Below, piece after piece: positions 1 through 6,865 of a stretch of DNA of 17,494 nt. A program made the translations under genes and the position numbers. How positions within the stretch are numbered: position 1 is the stretch's first letter; the number at the start of each line of letters is the position of its first letter. This DNA comes from an uncultured Verrucomicrobiota bacterium (GTDB lineage Bacteria; Verrucomicrobiota; Verrucomicrobiae; Opitutales; Opitutaceae), in NCBI GenBank assembly GCA_946482165.1, contig CAMLQS010000072.1, forward strand, positions 1 to 17,494. Direction: 5' to 3'. The notes under the pieces were generated by a model. It made no database searches. It was not told where the DNA came from and worked only from the letters and a program-made list of their open reading frames with translations.

Positions 1-1
1 G

Positions 2-364
2 GAGTGGAAGGTCTACATCGAATCCACCCAGTCCCTCAATTACGACGTCGCCCGCGCCGGTTGGAATGGCGACTACCCCGACCCCATGACCTTCCTCGAT
101 CAGTGGATCAAGGACGGCGGCAACAACAACACCGGCTACGCCAACGCCGAATACGAAAGCGTCCTCGCCTCCGCCCTCACCGCCGGTTCGGACACCGCCC
201 GCCACGAGATCTACCAGCAACTCGACGCCATCCTCGTGCGCGATCTCCCCATCCTCCCGATTTATTTCTACAAGCGCCTCTTCCTCATTCAACCGAAGGT
301 GCAAAACTGGGTCCCCAACATCCTCGACAATCGCAGCTGGAAGTTCATCGACCTCGCCGAGTAG
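2..364 (+). CDS. Peptide ABC transporter substrate-binding protein, C-terminal part (cut by window edge)
   Basis: This is the last 120 residues of an extracytoplasmic solute-binding protein of the OppA/DppA type (SBP family 5), which captures oligopeptides and delivers them to the permease. The frame is open from the first bases of the window, so the N-terminus and signal peptide lie outside. Visible family features are the segment YDVARAGWNGDYPDPMTFLD, typical of the C-terminal lobe. An NNNTGYANAEYES-like stretch and the LPILPIYFYKR segment near the end also fit the family. It ends in TAG at 362-364. The OppB-type permease starts 112 bp downstream on the same strand with no obvious terminator between, so the genes probably form one transcript. 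The transported substrate cannot be told from this fragment. Confidence 0.9.
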   Translation, partial: EWKVYIESTQSLNYDVARAGWNGDYPDPMTFLDQWIKDGGNNNTGYANAEYESVLASALTAGSDTARHEIYQQLDAILVRDLPILPIYFYKRLFLIQPKVQNWVPNILDNRSWKFIDLAE

Positions 365-431
365 TCCCCGGATTTCCCCGGGCAACCCCGAACATCCCCT
401 CCAAAACACTCATGCCAGCGTTCCGTTCCAC

Positions 432-463
432 ATTGGTCATTGGTCATTGGTCTTTGGTCATTC
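432..463 (+). repeat. 32-nt heptad repeat (ATTGGTC)4-ATTC, copy 1
   Basis: Four consecutive 7-nt units (ATTGGTC three times, then TTTGGTC) end in ATTC. The same 32-nt architecture recurs at 16627-16658 and, on the opposite strand, at 16504-16535. This copy lies directly upstream of the oppB start; a TTG inside it (447) is in frame with oppB but is not a credible start. Confidence 0.85.
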
Positions 464-476
464 AGGCATAGCCGCC

Positions 477-1475
477 ATGTTCCGCTTCATCCTCCGCCGC
501 TCCCTGGAGACGATCCCCGTCCTCTTCATCATCGCGACGGCGACCTTTTTCATGCTGAGGCTCGTTCCCGGCGGTCCATTCACCGCCGAGAAAGCCGTCT
601 CCAAGGAGATCCTCCAAAACCTCCAGGCGCACTACGGCCTCGATAAACCCCTCTTCGTCCAATACCGCAACTACCTCTGGGACATCACTCCGAAGAAGCT
701 CGCCCCTTGGCGGCTCTTTACCGACTCCGACCAAAGCGGTTCGCCCGACTACGATCTCCGCGCCGCCTTCGGCGTGAATCTCGGCCCGTCCTTCAAATAC
801 CCCAACCGCACCGTCAACGAGATCATCTCCGACAAGCTCCCCGCATCCCTCGAACTCGGCCTCTGGGCGCTCTCCGTCGCCCTCCTCGTCGGCATCACCC
901 TCGGCGTCATCGCCGCGATGAAGAAAAACACCGGCGTCGACTACGCCGCATCCACCCTCGCCATGGTCGGCATTTGCGTGCCCACCTTCGTCATGGGCCC
1001 GCTCCTCGTCCTGCTCTTCGCCCTGAAATTCGGCTGGTTCAACGCCTCCGGCTGGTATTTCGCCGCCGACCGAGTCCTGCCCGCCGCCACCCTTGGCCTC
1101 GTCTACTCCGCCTACATCGCCCGACTGACCCGCGGCGGCATGCTCGAAGTCCTCAACCAGGACTACATCCGCACCGCACGGGCAAAGGGAGCGTCCGAGA
1201 CGCGCATCGTCCTTAAGCACGCCCTCCGAGGAGGACTGCTCCCGGTCGTCACCTTCCTCGGCCCAGCCATCGCCGGCATCATCTCGGGCAGCTTCGTCAT
1301 CGAGACGATCTTCCAGATCCCGGGCCTCGGCCGCGAATTCGTGAACTCCGCCTTCAACCGCGACTACACCTTGGTCATCGGCACCGTCCTCCTCTACGCG
1401 GTCCTCATCGTCGGCCTCAACCTGCTGGTCGACATCGTCCAGGTCTGGCTCAACCCGCGCCTGAAATTCGAATAA
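477..1475 (+). CDS. oppB: Peptide ABC transporter permease, OppB/DppB type
   Basis: This is a 332-residue inner-membrane permease subunit of a peptide importer. The N-terminus (MFRFILRRSLETIPVLFIIA) is the classic OppB opening: a short basic segment running into the first membrane helix, followed by the RLVPGGPF motif. The BPD_transp_1 domain occupies the C-terminal two thirds. Its cytoplasmic EAA loop, which contacts the ATPase, is at about residues 229-257 (DYIRTARAKGASE, with the conserved Gly). Roughly six membrane helices can be seen, as usual. The ATG at 477 is chosen because upstream residues would be encoded by the heptad repeat. No clear Shine-Dalgarno sequence is present. Residues about 65-100 form a somewhat long periplasmic loop before FKYPNRTVNEII. 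The substrate range, peptides or nickel-like ligands, cannot be separated by sequence alone. Confidence 0.93.
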   Translation: MFRFILRRSLETIPVLFIIATATFFMLRLVPGGPFTAEKAVSKEILQNLQAHYGLDKPLFVQYRNYLWDITPKKLAPWRLFTDSDQSGSPDYDLRAAFGVNLGPSFKYPNRTVNEIISDKLPASLELGLWALSVALLVGITLGVIAAMKKNTGVDYAASTLAMVGICVPTFVMGPLLVLLFALKFGWFNASGWYFAADRVLPAATLGLVYSAYIARLTRGGMLEVLNQDYIRTARAKGASETRIVLKHALRGGLLPVVTFLGPAIAGIISGSFVIETIFQIPGLGREFVNSAFNRDYTLVIGTVLLYAVLIVGLNLLVDIVQVWLNPRLKFE

Positions 1476-1523
1476 ACCCGTCCCGCCACGATGATCACCG
1501 ACAAACATCTTCAACCCACACCC

Positions 1524-1628
1524 CTCCGCGCCTTCCGCGGTTGACTCCTCGCCTCATCCGCGCCCGTCCGCGACATCTGCGGTTAAAAACTCCCCCCTCC
1601 GTGTCCTCCGCGCCCTCCGTGGTTCAAC
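1524..1628 (+). repeat. Three tandem TCCGCG-type intergenic repeats
   Basis: Three degenerate copies are visible at 1524-1547, 1556-1590 and 1597-1628. Each is built of 9-nt modules like TCCGCGNCC and closes with a GCGGTT or GTGGTT sequence followed by an A-rich step and ACTC or CAAC. The first copy lacks one module. Such repeats are common between genes in some verrucomicrobial and planctomycete genomes (from memory). Here they run into the 5' end of oppC, and the third copy is translated if either GTG start is used. Confidence 0.75.
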
Positions 1629-2581
1629 CTGCTCCCGCCCCGCTCTCCCCCTCGGCGACCGACGAACGCCCGCAATCTCCGTGGCGCGACGCCTGGCTTC
1701 GCCTCCGCCGCAACCGTCTCGCCGTGATCGGCGGCGTCTTCATCGCGGTCCTCGCCCTCGTCTGCGTCGCCGCCCCGCCCTTCCTTCGCTTTTCCTACGA
1801 GGAACAAAACCTCGCCCTCGGCGCCGCCGCACCCTCCGGGACGCACTGGCTTGGCACCGACGAACTCGGTCGCGACCTCCTCTCCCGTCTCCTCTACGGA
1901 GGCCGCATCTCGCTCATGGTCGGCCTCGTCGCCTCGCTCGTCGCCCTCACCATAGGCGTCACCTACGGCGCGATCGCCGGCTACGTCGGCGGCAAGCTCG
2001 ACGCGCTCCTCATGCGCGTCGTCGACATCCTTTACGCCCTCCCCTTCACCATCTTCGTCATCCTCATCATGGTCTTCCTCAAGGAACCCATGAACGACCT
2101 CGACGCCTGGCTCCGCCAGTTTTCCTGGCTCTCCCGCCTCCAGGGCATCGGCAAGATCGTCGGCCTCTTTGCCGCGATCGGCGCCGTCGAATGGCTCACC
2201 ATGGCCCGCATCGTCCGCGGGCAGGTTCTCACGGTCAAAAAAATGGAATACATCGAGGCCGCCCGCACCCTGGGCTACAGCCACGCGCGCATCATCTTCC
2301 GGCACATCGTTCCCAACGTCTTCGGCCCCGTCATCGTCTTCACCACGCTCACCATTCCGGCGGTGATGATGCTCGAAAGCTTCCTCAGCTTCCTCGGGCT
2401 CGGCGTCGACGCTCCGCTTAGCTCCTGGGGCACCCTCATCAAAGACGGCGCGGACAAAATGGAGTCCTACCCGTGGCTGCTGATTTTTCCCGGCAGTGTT
2501 TTCGCCTGCACGCTCCTCGCCCTGAATCTTCTCGGCGACGGTCTCCGCGACGCTCTCGACGTCCGCTCGGCGAAAGACTGA
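1601..2581 (+). CDS. oppC: Peptide ABC transporter permease, OppC/DppC type
   Basis: This is the second permease subunit of the peptide importer and partners the OppB-type protein just upstream. The N-terminal OppC segment (PWRDAWLRLRRNRLAVIGGV) leads into the first membrane helix. The family motif HWLGTDELGRDLLSRLLYGGRISL follows, then the BPD_transp_1 helices. The EAA loop starts at about residue 215 (MEYIEAARTLGYSHARII), and the C-terminal SFLSFLGLGV and SSWGTLI motifs are intact. The start is uncertain. No ATG exists in frame before the conserved region; candidates are TTG 1541, GTG 1601 and GTG 1619, all inside or next to TCCGCG repeats. GTG 1601 is used here (326 aa) and would give a 39-residue Pro/Ser-rich tail before the first helix. 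OppD/OppF ATPases do not follow and must be encoded elsewhere. Confidence 0.9.
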   Translation: MSSAPSVVQPAPAPLSPSATDERPQSPWRDAWLRLRRNRLAVIGGVFIAVLALVCVAAPPFLRFSYEEQNLALGAAAPSGTHWLGTDELGRDLLSRLLYGGRISLMVGLVASLVALTIGVTYGAIAGYVGGKLDALLMRVVDILYALPFTIFVILIMVFLKEPMNDLDAWLRQFSWLSRLQGIGKIVGLFAAIGAVEWLTMARIVRGQVLTVKKMEYIEAARTLGYSHARIIFRHIVPNVFGPVIVFTTLTIPAVMMLESFLSFLGLGVDAPLSSWGTLIKDGADKMESYPWLLIFPGSVFACTLLALNLLGDGLRDALDVRSAKD

Positions 2582-2645
2582 TCGCATTGTGGCCACGGCC
2601 CTCCCCGGGCGCGCCCTGAGGCACCCTCCCTCCGCCATTCCGCTC

Positions 2646-3035
2646 ATGCCCGAAACCCGCGACACTTTCCGCAACGTCGCCCGTCAGCTCGTGGCGGACC
2701 TGCGCGGAGTGCCCGACAAAACCCCGGCGCGGCAGATCAAACGCCCGACGCACGCCCTCGGCGCGCTCCTCGACGAGCTCCTCGTCAAACACCACATCGG
2801 CCGCCACACGCCCGAGGACACCATTCGGGAAAACTGGCCCGCCCTCGTCGGCCCCGCCATCGCGCACTACTCTCACGCCGGACAAATCGACCCCAAGGGT
2901 AAGCTCACGATCCTCTACAACCAGCCCGTGGCCGGCAACGAGCTGCGCTTTCACCAAGCCGCCATCCTCGCCAAGATCCAGGCGCTCCCCGGCCTCCGCA
3001 ACGTCGTCAAAAGCCTCGCGATCCGCGCCGGCTAA
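2646..3035 (+). CDS. DUF721 (DciA-like) family protein
   Basis: This is a 129-residue protein with the DUF721 signature. After a short basic N-terminal region comes the TIRENWPALVGPAIAHYSHA motif (Trp and Val-Gly being the family hallmarks). A beta strand segment KLTILYNQPVAGNELRFHQ and the closing LPGLRNVVKSLAIRAG follow. In several bacteria this family is DciA, which helps load the replicative helicase DnaB; the N-terminal KH-like fold binds DNA. That role is inferred here from family membership only. The ATG at 2646 is preferred over an in-frame GTG at 2589, because the residues in between are low-complexity and not family-like. It lies 64 bp after oppC on the same strand but has no evident link to peptide transport. 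Confidence 0.75.
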   Translation: MPETRDTFRNVARQLVADLRGVPDKTPARQIKRPTHALGALLDELLVKHHIGRHTPEDTIRENWPALVGPAIAHYSHAGQIDPKGKLTILYNQPVAGNELRFHQAAILAKIQALPGLRNVVKSLAIRAG

Positions 3036-3043
3036 CGATCGGT

Positions 3044-3102
3044 CCGCCCCTATGGAGTGCGGCGGCATGCCGCCGCATTCGATGACGAGCCTCGGCTCGT
3101 AG
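3044..3102. repeat. REP-like double palindrome, copy 1
   Basis: Two hairpins sit between convergent genes. The first (3055-3080) is a 26-nt palindrome around GCGGCGGCATGCCGCCGC with one G:T pair. The second (3085-3100) is ACGAGCC-TC-GGCTCGT, a perfect 7-bp stem. The first hairpin and its left flank (CGGTCC...TATG) recur at 6866-6918. Because it lies between the converging DUF721 and lysR genes it may also end transcription, though no T-tract is present. Confidence 0.8.
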
Positions 3103-3152
3103 CCCCGCCCCCAGGCCCGCCCGCGCGCGTTCCGCGCCTCCCGCCTCGCCCG

Positions 3153-4043
3153 TCACTCCGCCCCCTTCGCCATCCGCCGCACGAGCTCTCCCACCAGTGG
3201 ATTCGGAAACTTACGGCTCGGCGTGATCGCATAAAAAGTCTCCCGCAACTCCGGCACGCGGTGGACCTCCACCAGTTCGCCGCGCTCGATCTCGTCCCGC
3301 ACCACCACCGGCGGCACCAGCGCGAGTCCCTCGCCCTCGCGCGCCAGCAGGCGCAGCGTCGCCATGTCGTCCACCTCCGCGATCACCCGCGGCCTCGCCC
3401 CCGCCGCCGCCAGGATGCGGTCAAAACCCGCCCGCGTGTTGCTCTCCAGGCTGGGCAGGATCACCGGCACATCCGCGAAGCCCTCCGGAAACTTCAGCCG
3501 CTTCTTCTTCCACTCCGGCGTGCCCACCAGGCTCACCGCCAGCTCCGCCAGCAAATGACAGTGCCACGGCGTCTCCGCGTCCCGGCGCGCCGCTTGGTTT
3601 GAAAGCACCAGATCCACCTGGTGCGCGTGCAACGACACCAGCAACTCGCGCAATCCCCCCGAACGCACCACCACCTCCGTGTCCGCCCGATGCAGCGCCG
3701 GACGCAGAAATTCCAGGAGAAAATTCCGCGACAAGGTCGCCACCGCCCCCACGCGCAGAACCTGCCGCCCGCCTCGCGGCCGATGCTGCATCACATCCAT
3801 CAACTCCTCCCCCGCCCGCCCGATCATCTCCGCGTATTCGAGCGCCAGCCGCCCCGCCTCCGTCAGCGTCAGGCCCCCGCGCGTCCGCTCGAACAACACG
3901 TGTCCCAGGCTCTCCTCCAGCTGCTTCAACTGGATGCTCAAAGCCGGCGTCGACAGATTCAGCTTCTCCGCCGCGCGCGTCACGCTCAGCTCCCGCGCGA
4001 TCACCCGAAAATAGCGCAAATGATGGTAGTTCAGGAACGGCAT
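3153..4043 (-). CDS. LysR-family transcriptional regulator (NhaR-like)
   Basis: This is a 296-residue LysR-type regulator. Residues 5-64 form the winged helix-turn-helix (NYHHLRYFRVIARELSVTRA, then STPALSIQLKQLEESLG). The NYHHLRYF opening and the TEAGRLALEYAEMI linker resemble the NhaR branch, which in other bacteria activates Na+/H+ antiporter genes. Residues from about 93 form the co-inducer-binding domain (VLRVGAVATLSRNFLLEFL onward). The ATG at 4041-4043 (minus strand) is preceded by AGGGA at a suitable distance, one of the few clear Shine-Dalgarno sequences here. It diverges from the SbtA-family transporter gene with 131 bp between, the usual LysR-target arrangement, so it probably controls that gene and itself. 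Effector unknown. Confidence 0.9.
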   Translation of the reverse strand: MPFLNYHHLRYFRVIARELSVTRAAEKLNLSTPALSIQLKQLEESLGHVLFERTRGGLTLTEAGRLALEYAEMIGRAGEELMDVMQHRPRGGRQVLRVGAVATLSRNFLLEFLRPALHRADTEVVVRSGGLRELLVSLHAHQVDLVLSNQAARRDAETPWHCHLLAELAVSLVGTPEWKKKRLKFPEGFADVPVILPSLESNTRAGFDRILAAAGARPRVIAEVDDMATLRLLAREGEGLALVPPVVVRDEIERGELVEVHRVPELRETFYAITPSRKFPNPLVGELVRRMAKGAE

Positions 4044-4058
4044 GCCCGCGTCCCTATG

Positions 4059-4075
4059 GTTAAATTAAATCTAAC
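4059..4075. promoter_or_regulatory. Candidate LysR operator (17-bp palindrome with T-N11-A)
   Basis: GTTAAATTAAATCTAAC is a 17-bp inverted repeat with 7 of 8 base pairs matching around a central A, and it contains the T-N11-A spacing of LysR sites. It is an AT-rich island in very GC-rich DNA, 16 bp upstream of the lysR start and 99 bp upstream of the transporter start. That position fits autoregulation plus control of the divergent gene. Function is inferred. Confidence 0.55.
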
Positions 4076-4174
4076 TCCACCTTCAAAATGCTGTAATCGT
4101 CTAAAATCCTCCCGTGCCCTAGTCTCCCGGGGCCGCGCCCGCCTCCGATCCGTCATGGCCGCGCGGCGTCCCGC

Positions 4175-5155
4175 ATGAACCTCTCCGACTTCGCGACCAA
4201 CCTCCTCTCCGCGCCGATCCTGCTCTTCATGCTCGGCCTCTCCGCCACGCTGCTGCGCAGCGACCTCGAGATACCTCCCGCCGCCGCCAAGACCCTCTCG
4301 CTGTTTCTGCTCTTCGCCATCGGCTTCAAGGGCGGCGTCTCCCTCGCGCAAAGCGGACCCGGCGGCGAGGTGGCCGCCACGATGCTCGCCGCCCTCGCCG
4401 CCTCCGTCCTCGTGCCGCTCTGGACCTTCTTCGCCCTCCGCCGCCGCTTCGGCGCCGCCGACGCCGCCGCTCTCGCCGCCACCTACGGCTCCGTCAGCGC
4501 CGTCACCTTCATCACCGCGTCCGCCTTCCTCTCCGGACGCGGCGTCCCCTACTCCGGCCACATGGTCGCCGCCATGGCCCTCATGGAATCGCCCGCCATC
4601 ATCGCCGGCATCGTCCTCGCCCGCCGTTTCGCCGCCCGCGCCCCCGGCGCGCCCAAGCCCATGATCGACTGGGGCCACCTCGGGCGCGACGCCCTGCTCA
4701 ACGGCTCGGTTTTCCTCCTCTTGGGCAGTCTCCTCATCGGCTTCGTCTGCGGTCCCGTGCGCGCGGCTCCCTTGAAGCCCTTCATCGACACCCTCTTCCC
4801 CGGCCTGCTCTCCCTCTTCCTCCTCGACATGGGCATCGTCGCCGCCCGCCGCCTCGGCGATCTGCGCAGGGTCGGCGGCGCCGCCCTCGCCTTCGCCTTC
4901 CTCGCCCCCCTCCTCAACGCCGCCCTTGGCCTCGCCCTCGCCGCCCTCCTCGGCCTCCCCCGCGGCGACGCCCTTCTCCTTGTCGTGCTCTGCGCCAGCG
5001 CCAGCTACATCGCCGTGCCCGCCGCCCTGCGCATCGCCCTGCCGGAGGCCAACCCCGGCGTCTACGTCACCCTCTCGCTCGCGCTCACCTTCCCGTTCAA
5101 CATCCTCGTCGGTCTCCCGCTCTACGACCGCGCGGTCGCGACGATGCTCGGCTGA
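4175..5155 (+). CDS. sbtA: Sodium-dependent bicarbonate transporter, SbtA family
   Basis: This is a 326-residue integral membrane protein of the SbtA (formerly DUF897) family, which takes up HCO3- with Na+ in cyanobacteria. Family landmarks are SDLEIP at residues 29-34, IGFKGG at 49-54 and YGSVSAVTFITASAFL at 104-119. MALMESPAIIAGI follows at 134-146, and a second half includes LFLLDMGIVAARRL and SASYIAVPAALRIALPEANP. About ten hydrophobic helices in two repeats can be traced, and the length is slightly below that of cyanobacterial SbtA. The ATG at 4175 fits the family start; no Shine-Dalgarno sequence is seen. A seven-residue reading frame (4155-4178) overlaps the start by ATGA. The PII-like partner SbtB, often adjacent in cyanobacteria, is absent here. 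Transport of bicarbonate is inferred; a related anion is possible. Confidence 0.85.
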   Translation: MNLSDFATNLLSAPILLFMLGLSATLLRSDLEIPPAAAKTLSLFLLFAIGFKGGVSLAQSGPGGEVAATMLAALAASVLVPLWTFFALRRRFGAADAAALAATYGSVSAVTFITASAFLSGRGVPYSGHMVAAMALMESPAIIAGIVLARRFAARAPGAPKPMIDWGHLGRDALLNGSVFLLLGSLLIGFVCGPVRAAPLKPFIDTLFPGLLSLFLLDMGIVAARRLGDLRRVGGAALAFAFLAPLLNAALGLALAALLGLPRGDALLLVVLCASASYIAVPAALRIALPEANPGVYVTLSLALTFPFNILVGLPLYDRAVATMLG

Positions 5156-5187
5156 TCCGTGTCGCAAACGCGCCGCGCGCCTTCGCC

Positions 5188-6006
5188 CTATGCGGACAGA
5201 AAGGCGCCCACCGCCGCGCAAAACTCGGCCCGCGTCTCCATGTGCGGATTGTGCCCGGCCGCCGCGATCGTCTCCACGCGTGCGGCCGGGAAAAACGCGG
5301 TCGCCTTCGCCGCGTCCTCGTCCGTCACGTAGCGAGATCTCCCCCCGCGAACAAACAACACGGGACCGGAAAAACGGTCTCCCGCGTCCGAGTCCAAAGG
5401 GTTTCGCTCCACCTCCGGCAAGGCCGCGGTCAGCACCGGAAGGTTGATCGCCCACTTCCACGCGCCGTCGTCGGCCCGCTCCAAATTCGTCGTGAGAAAC
5501 TTCCGCATGCCCCAGTCCGGCACGCGGCCTTCCATCTTCATCTCCGCCTCGCCGCGCGACTGCAGCGTTTCCAGGCGGAGTTCGTTCATCGCGGCGAACT
5601 CCGCGCGATGCCCGTGCGACAGGTAATCCTTCGGCGAGATGTCCACGACAACCAGTCGCCGCACGCGGTGCGGATGCCGGCAAGCCAGCGCCATCGCCAC
5701 CTTTCCGCCCATGCTGTGCCCCATCACGTCCGCCGCGTCCAAGCCCCGCGCGTCGAGCCACGCCAGCACGTCCGCGAGCATCGCGTCGTAGTTCATCAGG
5801 TCGCTCCACGGAGACTTGCCATGGTTTCGCAGATCCAAGGCCCACACGTTGCGACCGCCCGCCTCCTCCGCCAGCTCAGCGAGTCCTCCGCCCGCGGTCT
5901 GCCAGTTTCTCGACGAGCCCAGCAAACCGTGCAGCAGCACGAGCGGGGCTTTGCCCGCCCCGCCCAGCTCACGCGCGTTCAGCTCCACCGGCTCGATCTT
6001 CGTCAT
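5188..6006 (-). CDS. Alpha/beta hydrolase, YbfF-like esterase
   Basis: This is a 272-residue soluble alpha/beta hydrolase resembling E. coli YbfF, an acyl-CoA/ester hydrolase. The oxyanion-hole motif LVLLHGLLGSSRNW begins near residue 22, and LDLRNHGKSP at 57-66 is characteristic of this subfamily. The nucleophile elbow GHSMGG places the catalytic serine at residue 98. VDISPKDY follows, and the C-terminal AAAGHNPHMET supplies the catalytic histidine. The physiological substrate is unknown. The ATG at 6004-6006 gives a family-like N-terminus (MTKIEPVELNARELGG); longer upstream extensions are Arg-rich and not family-like. The start lies 38 bp inside the end of the upstream cysteine-cluster gene, implying translational coupling in a dps-ykgJ-esterase transcript. 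The gene converges on the sbtA-like gene with only 32 bp between. Confidence 0.88.
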   Translation of the reverse strand: MTKIEPVELNARELGGAGKAPLVLLHGLLGSSRNWQTAGGGLAELAEEAGGRNVWALDLRNHGKSPWSDLMNYDAMLADVLAWLDARGLDAADVMGHSMGGKVAMALACRHPHRVRRLVVVDISPKDYLSHGHRAEFAAMNELRLETLQSRGEAEMKMEGRVPDWGMRKFLTTNLERADDGAWKWAINLPVLTAALPEVERNPLDSDAGDRFSGPVLFVRGGRSRYVTDEDAAKATAFFPAARVETIAAAGHNPHMETRAEFCAAVGAFLSA

Positions 6007-6352
6007 AAGCCGCGCAGCCAACACGCGACGCCGGCCCGTGCAACCCTTCGCGCGCCCGCGACGCGAACGGATCGGTCGCGCTCTCCAGCGCATCGAGGTA
6101 TTCGAACGCCGCCTCGCGCGTCGCGCCGCACATCTCCTGCGCCGGCCTCAGGCTCGCGCAAAAAGCCGGGCGTTCCGGCCGCCCGAAAATCGCGCACCGC
6201 ATGTCGGGCAGAAGCTGCACGCACGGCATGCCGGCCGGTTTGCCGTGCGGCATGCCGGGGATCGGCGACGTAATGCTCGGCGCGATACAACACGCTCCGC
6301 AGCCGGAGCGGCACTCAAACGCTTTCGGCATCGCGTTTGCGCCGACGCTCAT
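5969..6352 (-). CDS. YkgJ/YeiW-type cysteine-cluster protein (UPF0153)
   Basis: This is a 127-residue protein rich in conserved cysteines. The order is CRSGCGACC at residues 14-22, SPIPGMPHGKPAG at 29-41, then Cys44, Cys53 in RCAIFG, Cys65 in RPAFCASL and Cys75 in QEMCG. This is the YkgJ family pattern, thought to bind zinc or an iron-sulfur cluster, and it looks closest to E. coli YeiW. The biochemical role is not known. The ATG at 6350-6352 overlaps the dps stop codon by four bases (ATGA type), which supports this start over the Met at residue 8. The last twelve or so codons overlap the downstream esterase gene. Its link to a ferritin-like gene suggests a metal- or redox-related role, which is inference. 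Confidence 0.82.
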   Translation of the reverse strand: MSVGANAMPKAFECRSGCGACCIAPSITSPIPGMPHGKPAGMPCVQLLPDMRCAIFGRPERPAFCASLRPAQEMCGATREAAFEYLDALESATDPFASRAREGLHGPASRVGCAAYDEDRAGGAERA

Positions 6353-6819
6353 TCCAGGTGCGCGCGCAGCATCCAGGCCTTCTTTTCGTGGTCCTCGAGC
6401 AAGCCGGTGAGAAAATCGTCCGTGCCGGCGTCGCCCGACTTGTCCGCGACCTCGATCATTTCGCGCAACGAACGGATCACCGCCTCATGATCGCCGAGCA
6501 AGGCCGCGATCATCTTCTCGGCGTCCAGCTTCCCGCCCGGTTGCTCGTCGATCCGGGTGAGTTTTAAAAACTCCTTCATCGAACCAGGCGCCACGCCGCC
6601 AAGGATGCGGATGCGCTCCGCCACCTCGTCGATGACCTCCGCCAGCTCGTCGTATTGCTTTTCGAACAACTGATGCAGCGGGCCGAAGTGCGGACCGGTC
6701 ACGTTCCAGTGGAAGTTGCGGGTCTTCACATAGAGCACGTGCTCGTCGGCCAAAAGCCGGCCAAGCGCGGCAAGGACGGCGTCACGAGATTTACCGGAGA
6801 GTCCGATGTTCGGTTTCAT
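6349..6819 (-). CDS. dps: DNA starvation/stationary-phase protection protein Dps
   Basis: This is a 156-residue Dps-family mini-ferritin, which forms dodecamers that oxidise Fe2+ with peroxide, store iron and shield DNA. The ferroxidase ligands are recognisable with exact family spacing: His37 (NFHWNVTGPHF), His49, Asp64 and Glu68 (DEVAERI). The remaining four-helix bundle is complete through the C-terminal DHEKKAWMLRAHLE. The ATG at 6817-6819 gives MKPNIGLSGKSR, a normal Dps beginning; the longer in-frame extension would read through a REP palindrome and is rejected. A weak GTGGTGG lies upstream. The N-terminal tail is short with only a few lysines, so direct DNA binding is uncertain. The gene leads a cassette with the cysteine-cluster protein and the esterase. 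Confidence 0.95.
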   Translation of the reverse strand: MKPNIGLSGKSRDAVLAALGRLLADEHVLYVKTRNFHWNVTGPHFGPLHQLFEKQYDELAEVIDEVAERIRILGGVAPGSMKEFLKLTRIDEQPGGKLDAEKMIAALLGDHEAVIRSLREMIEVADKSGDAGTDDFLTGLLEDHEKKAWMLRAHLE

Positions 6820-6865
6820 CGCCACCACGAAAGCCTTCTTTCGCGTCCTGTCCAATCCCGCCTCC

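Noticed and set aside
432..463. Possible CRISPR or phage-type repeat array
   Set aside because: Units are 7 nt without spacers and no cas genes are present. It is a short tandem repeat.
447..476. TTG start for oppB at 447
   Set aside because: The extra ten residues are encoded by the heptad repeat. ATG 477 gives the normal OppB N-terminus.
4031..5845. Long minus-strand open frame (604 codons) opposite the sbtA-like gene and part of the esterase region
   Set aside because: Gly/Glu/Arg-rich translation with no domains. It is the mirror of real genes in GC-rich DNA and conflicts with two well-supported genes.
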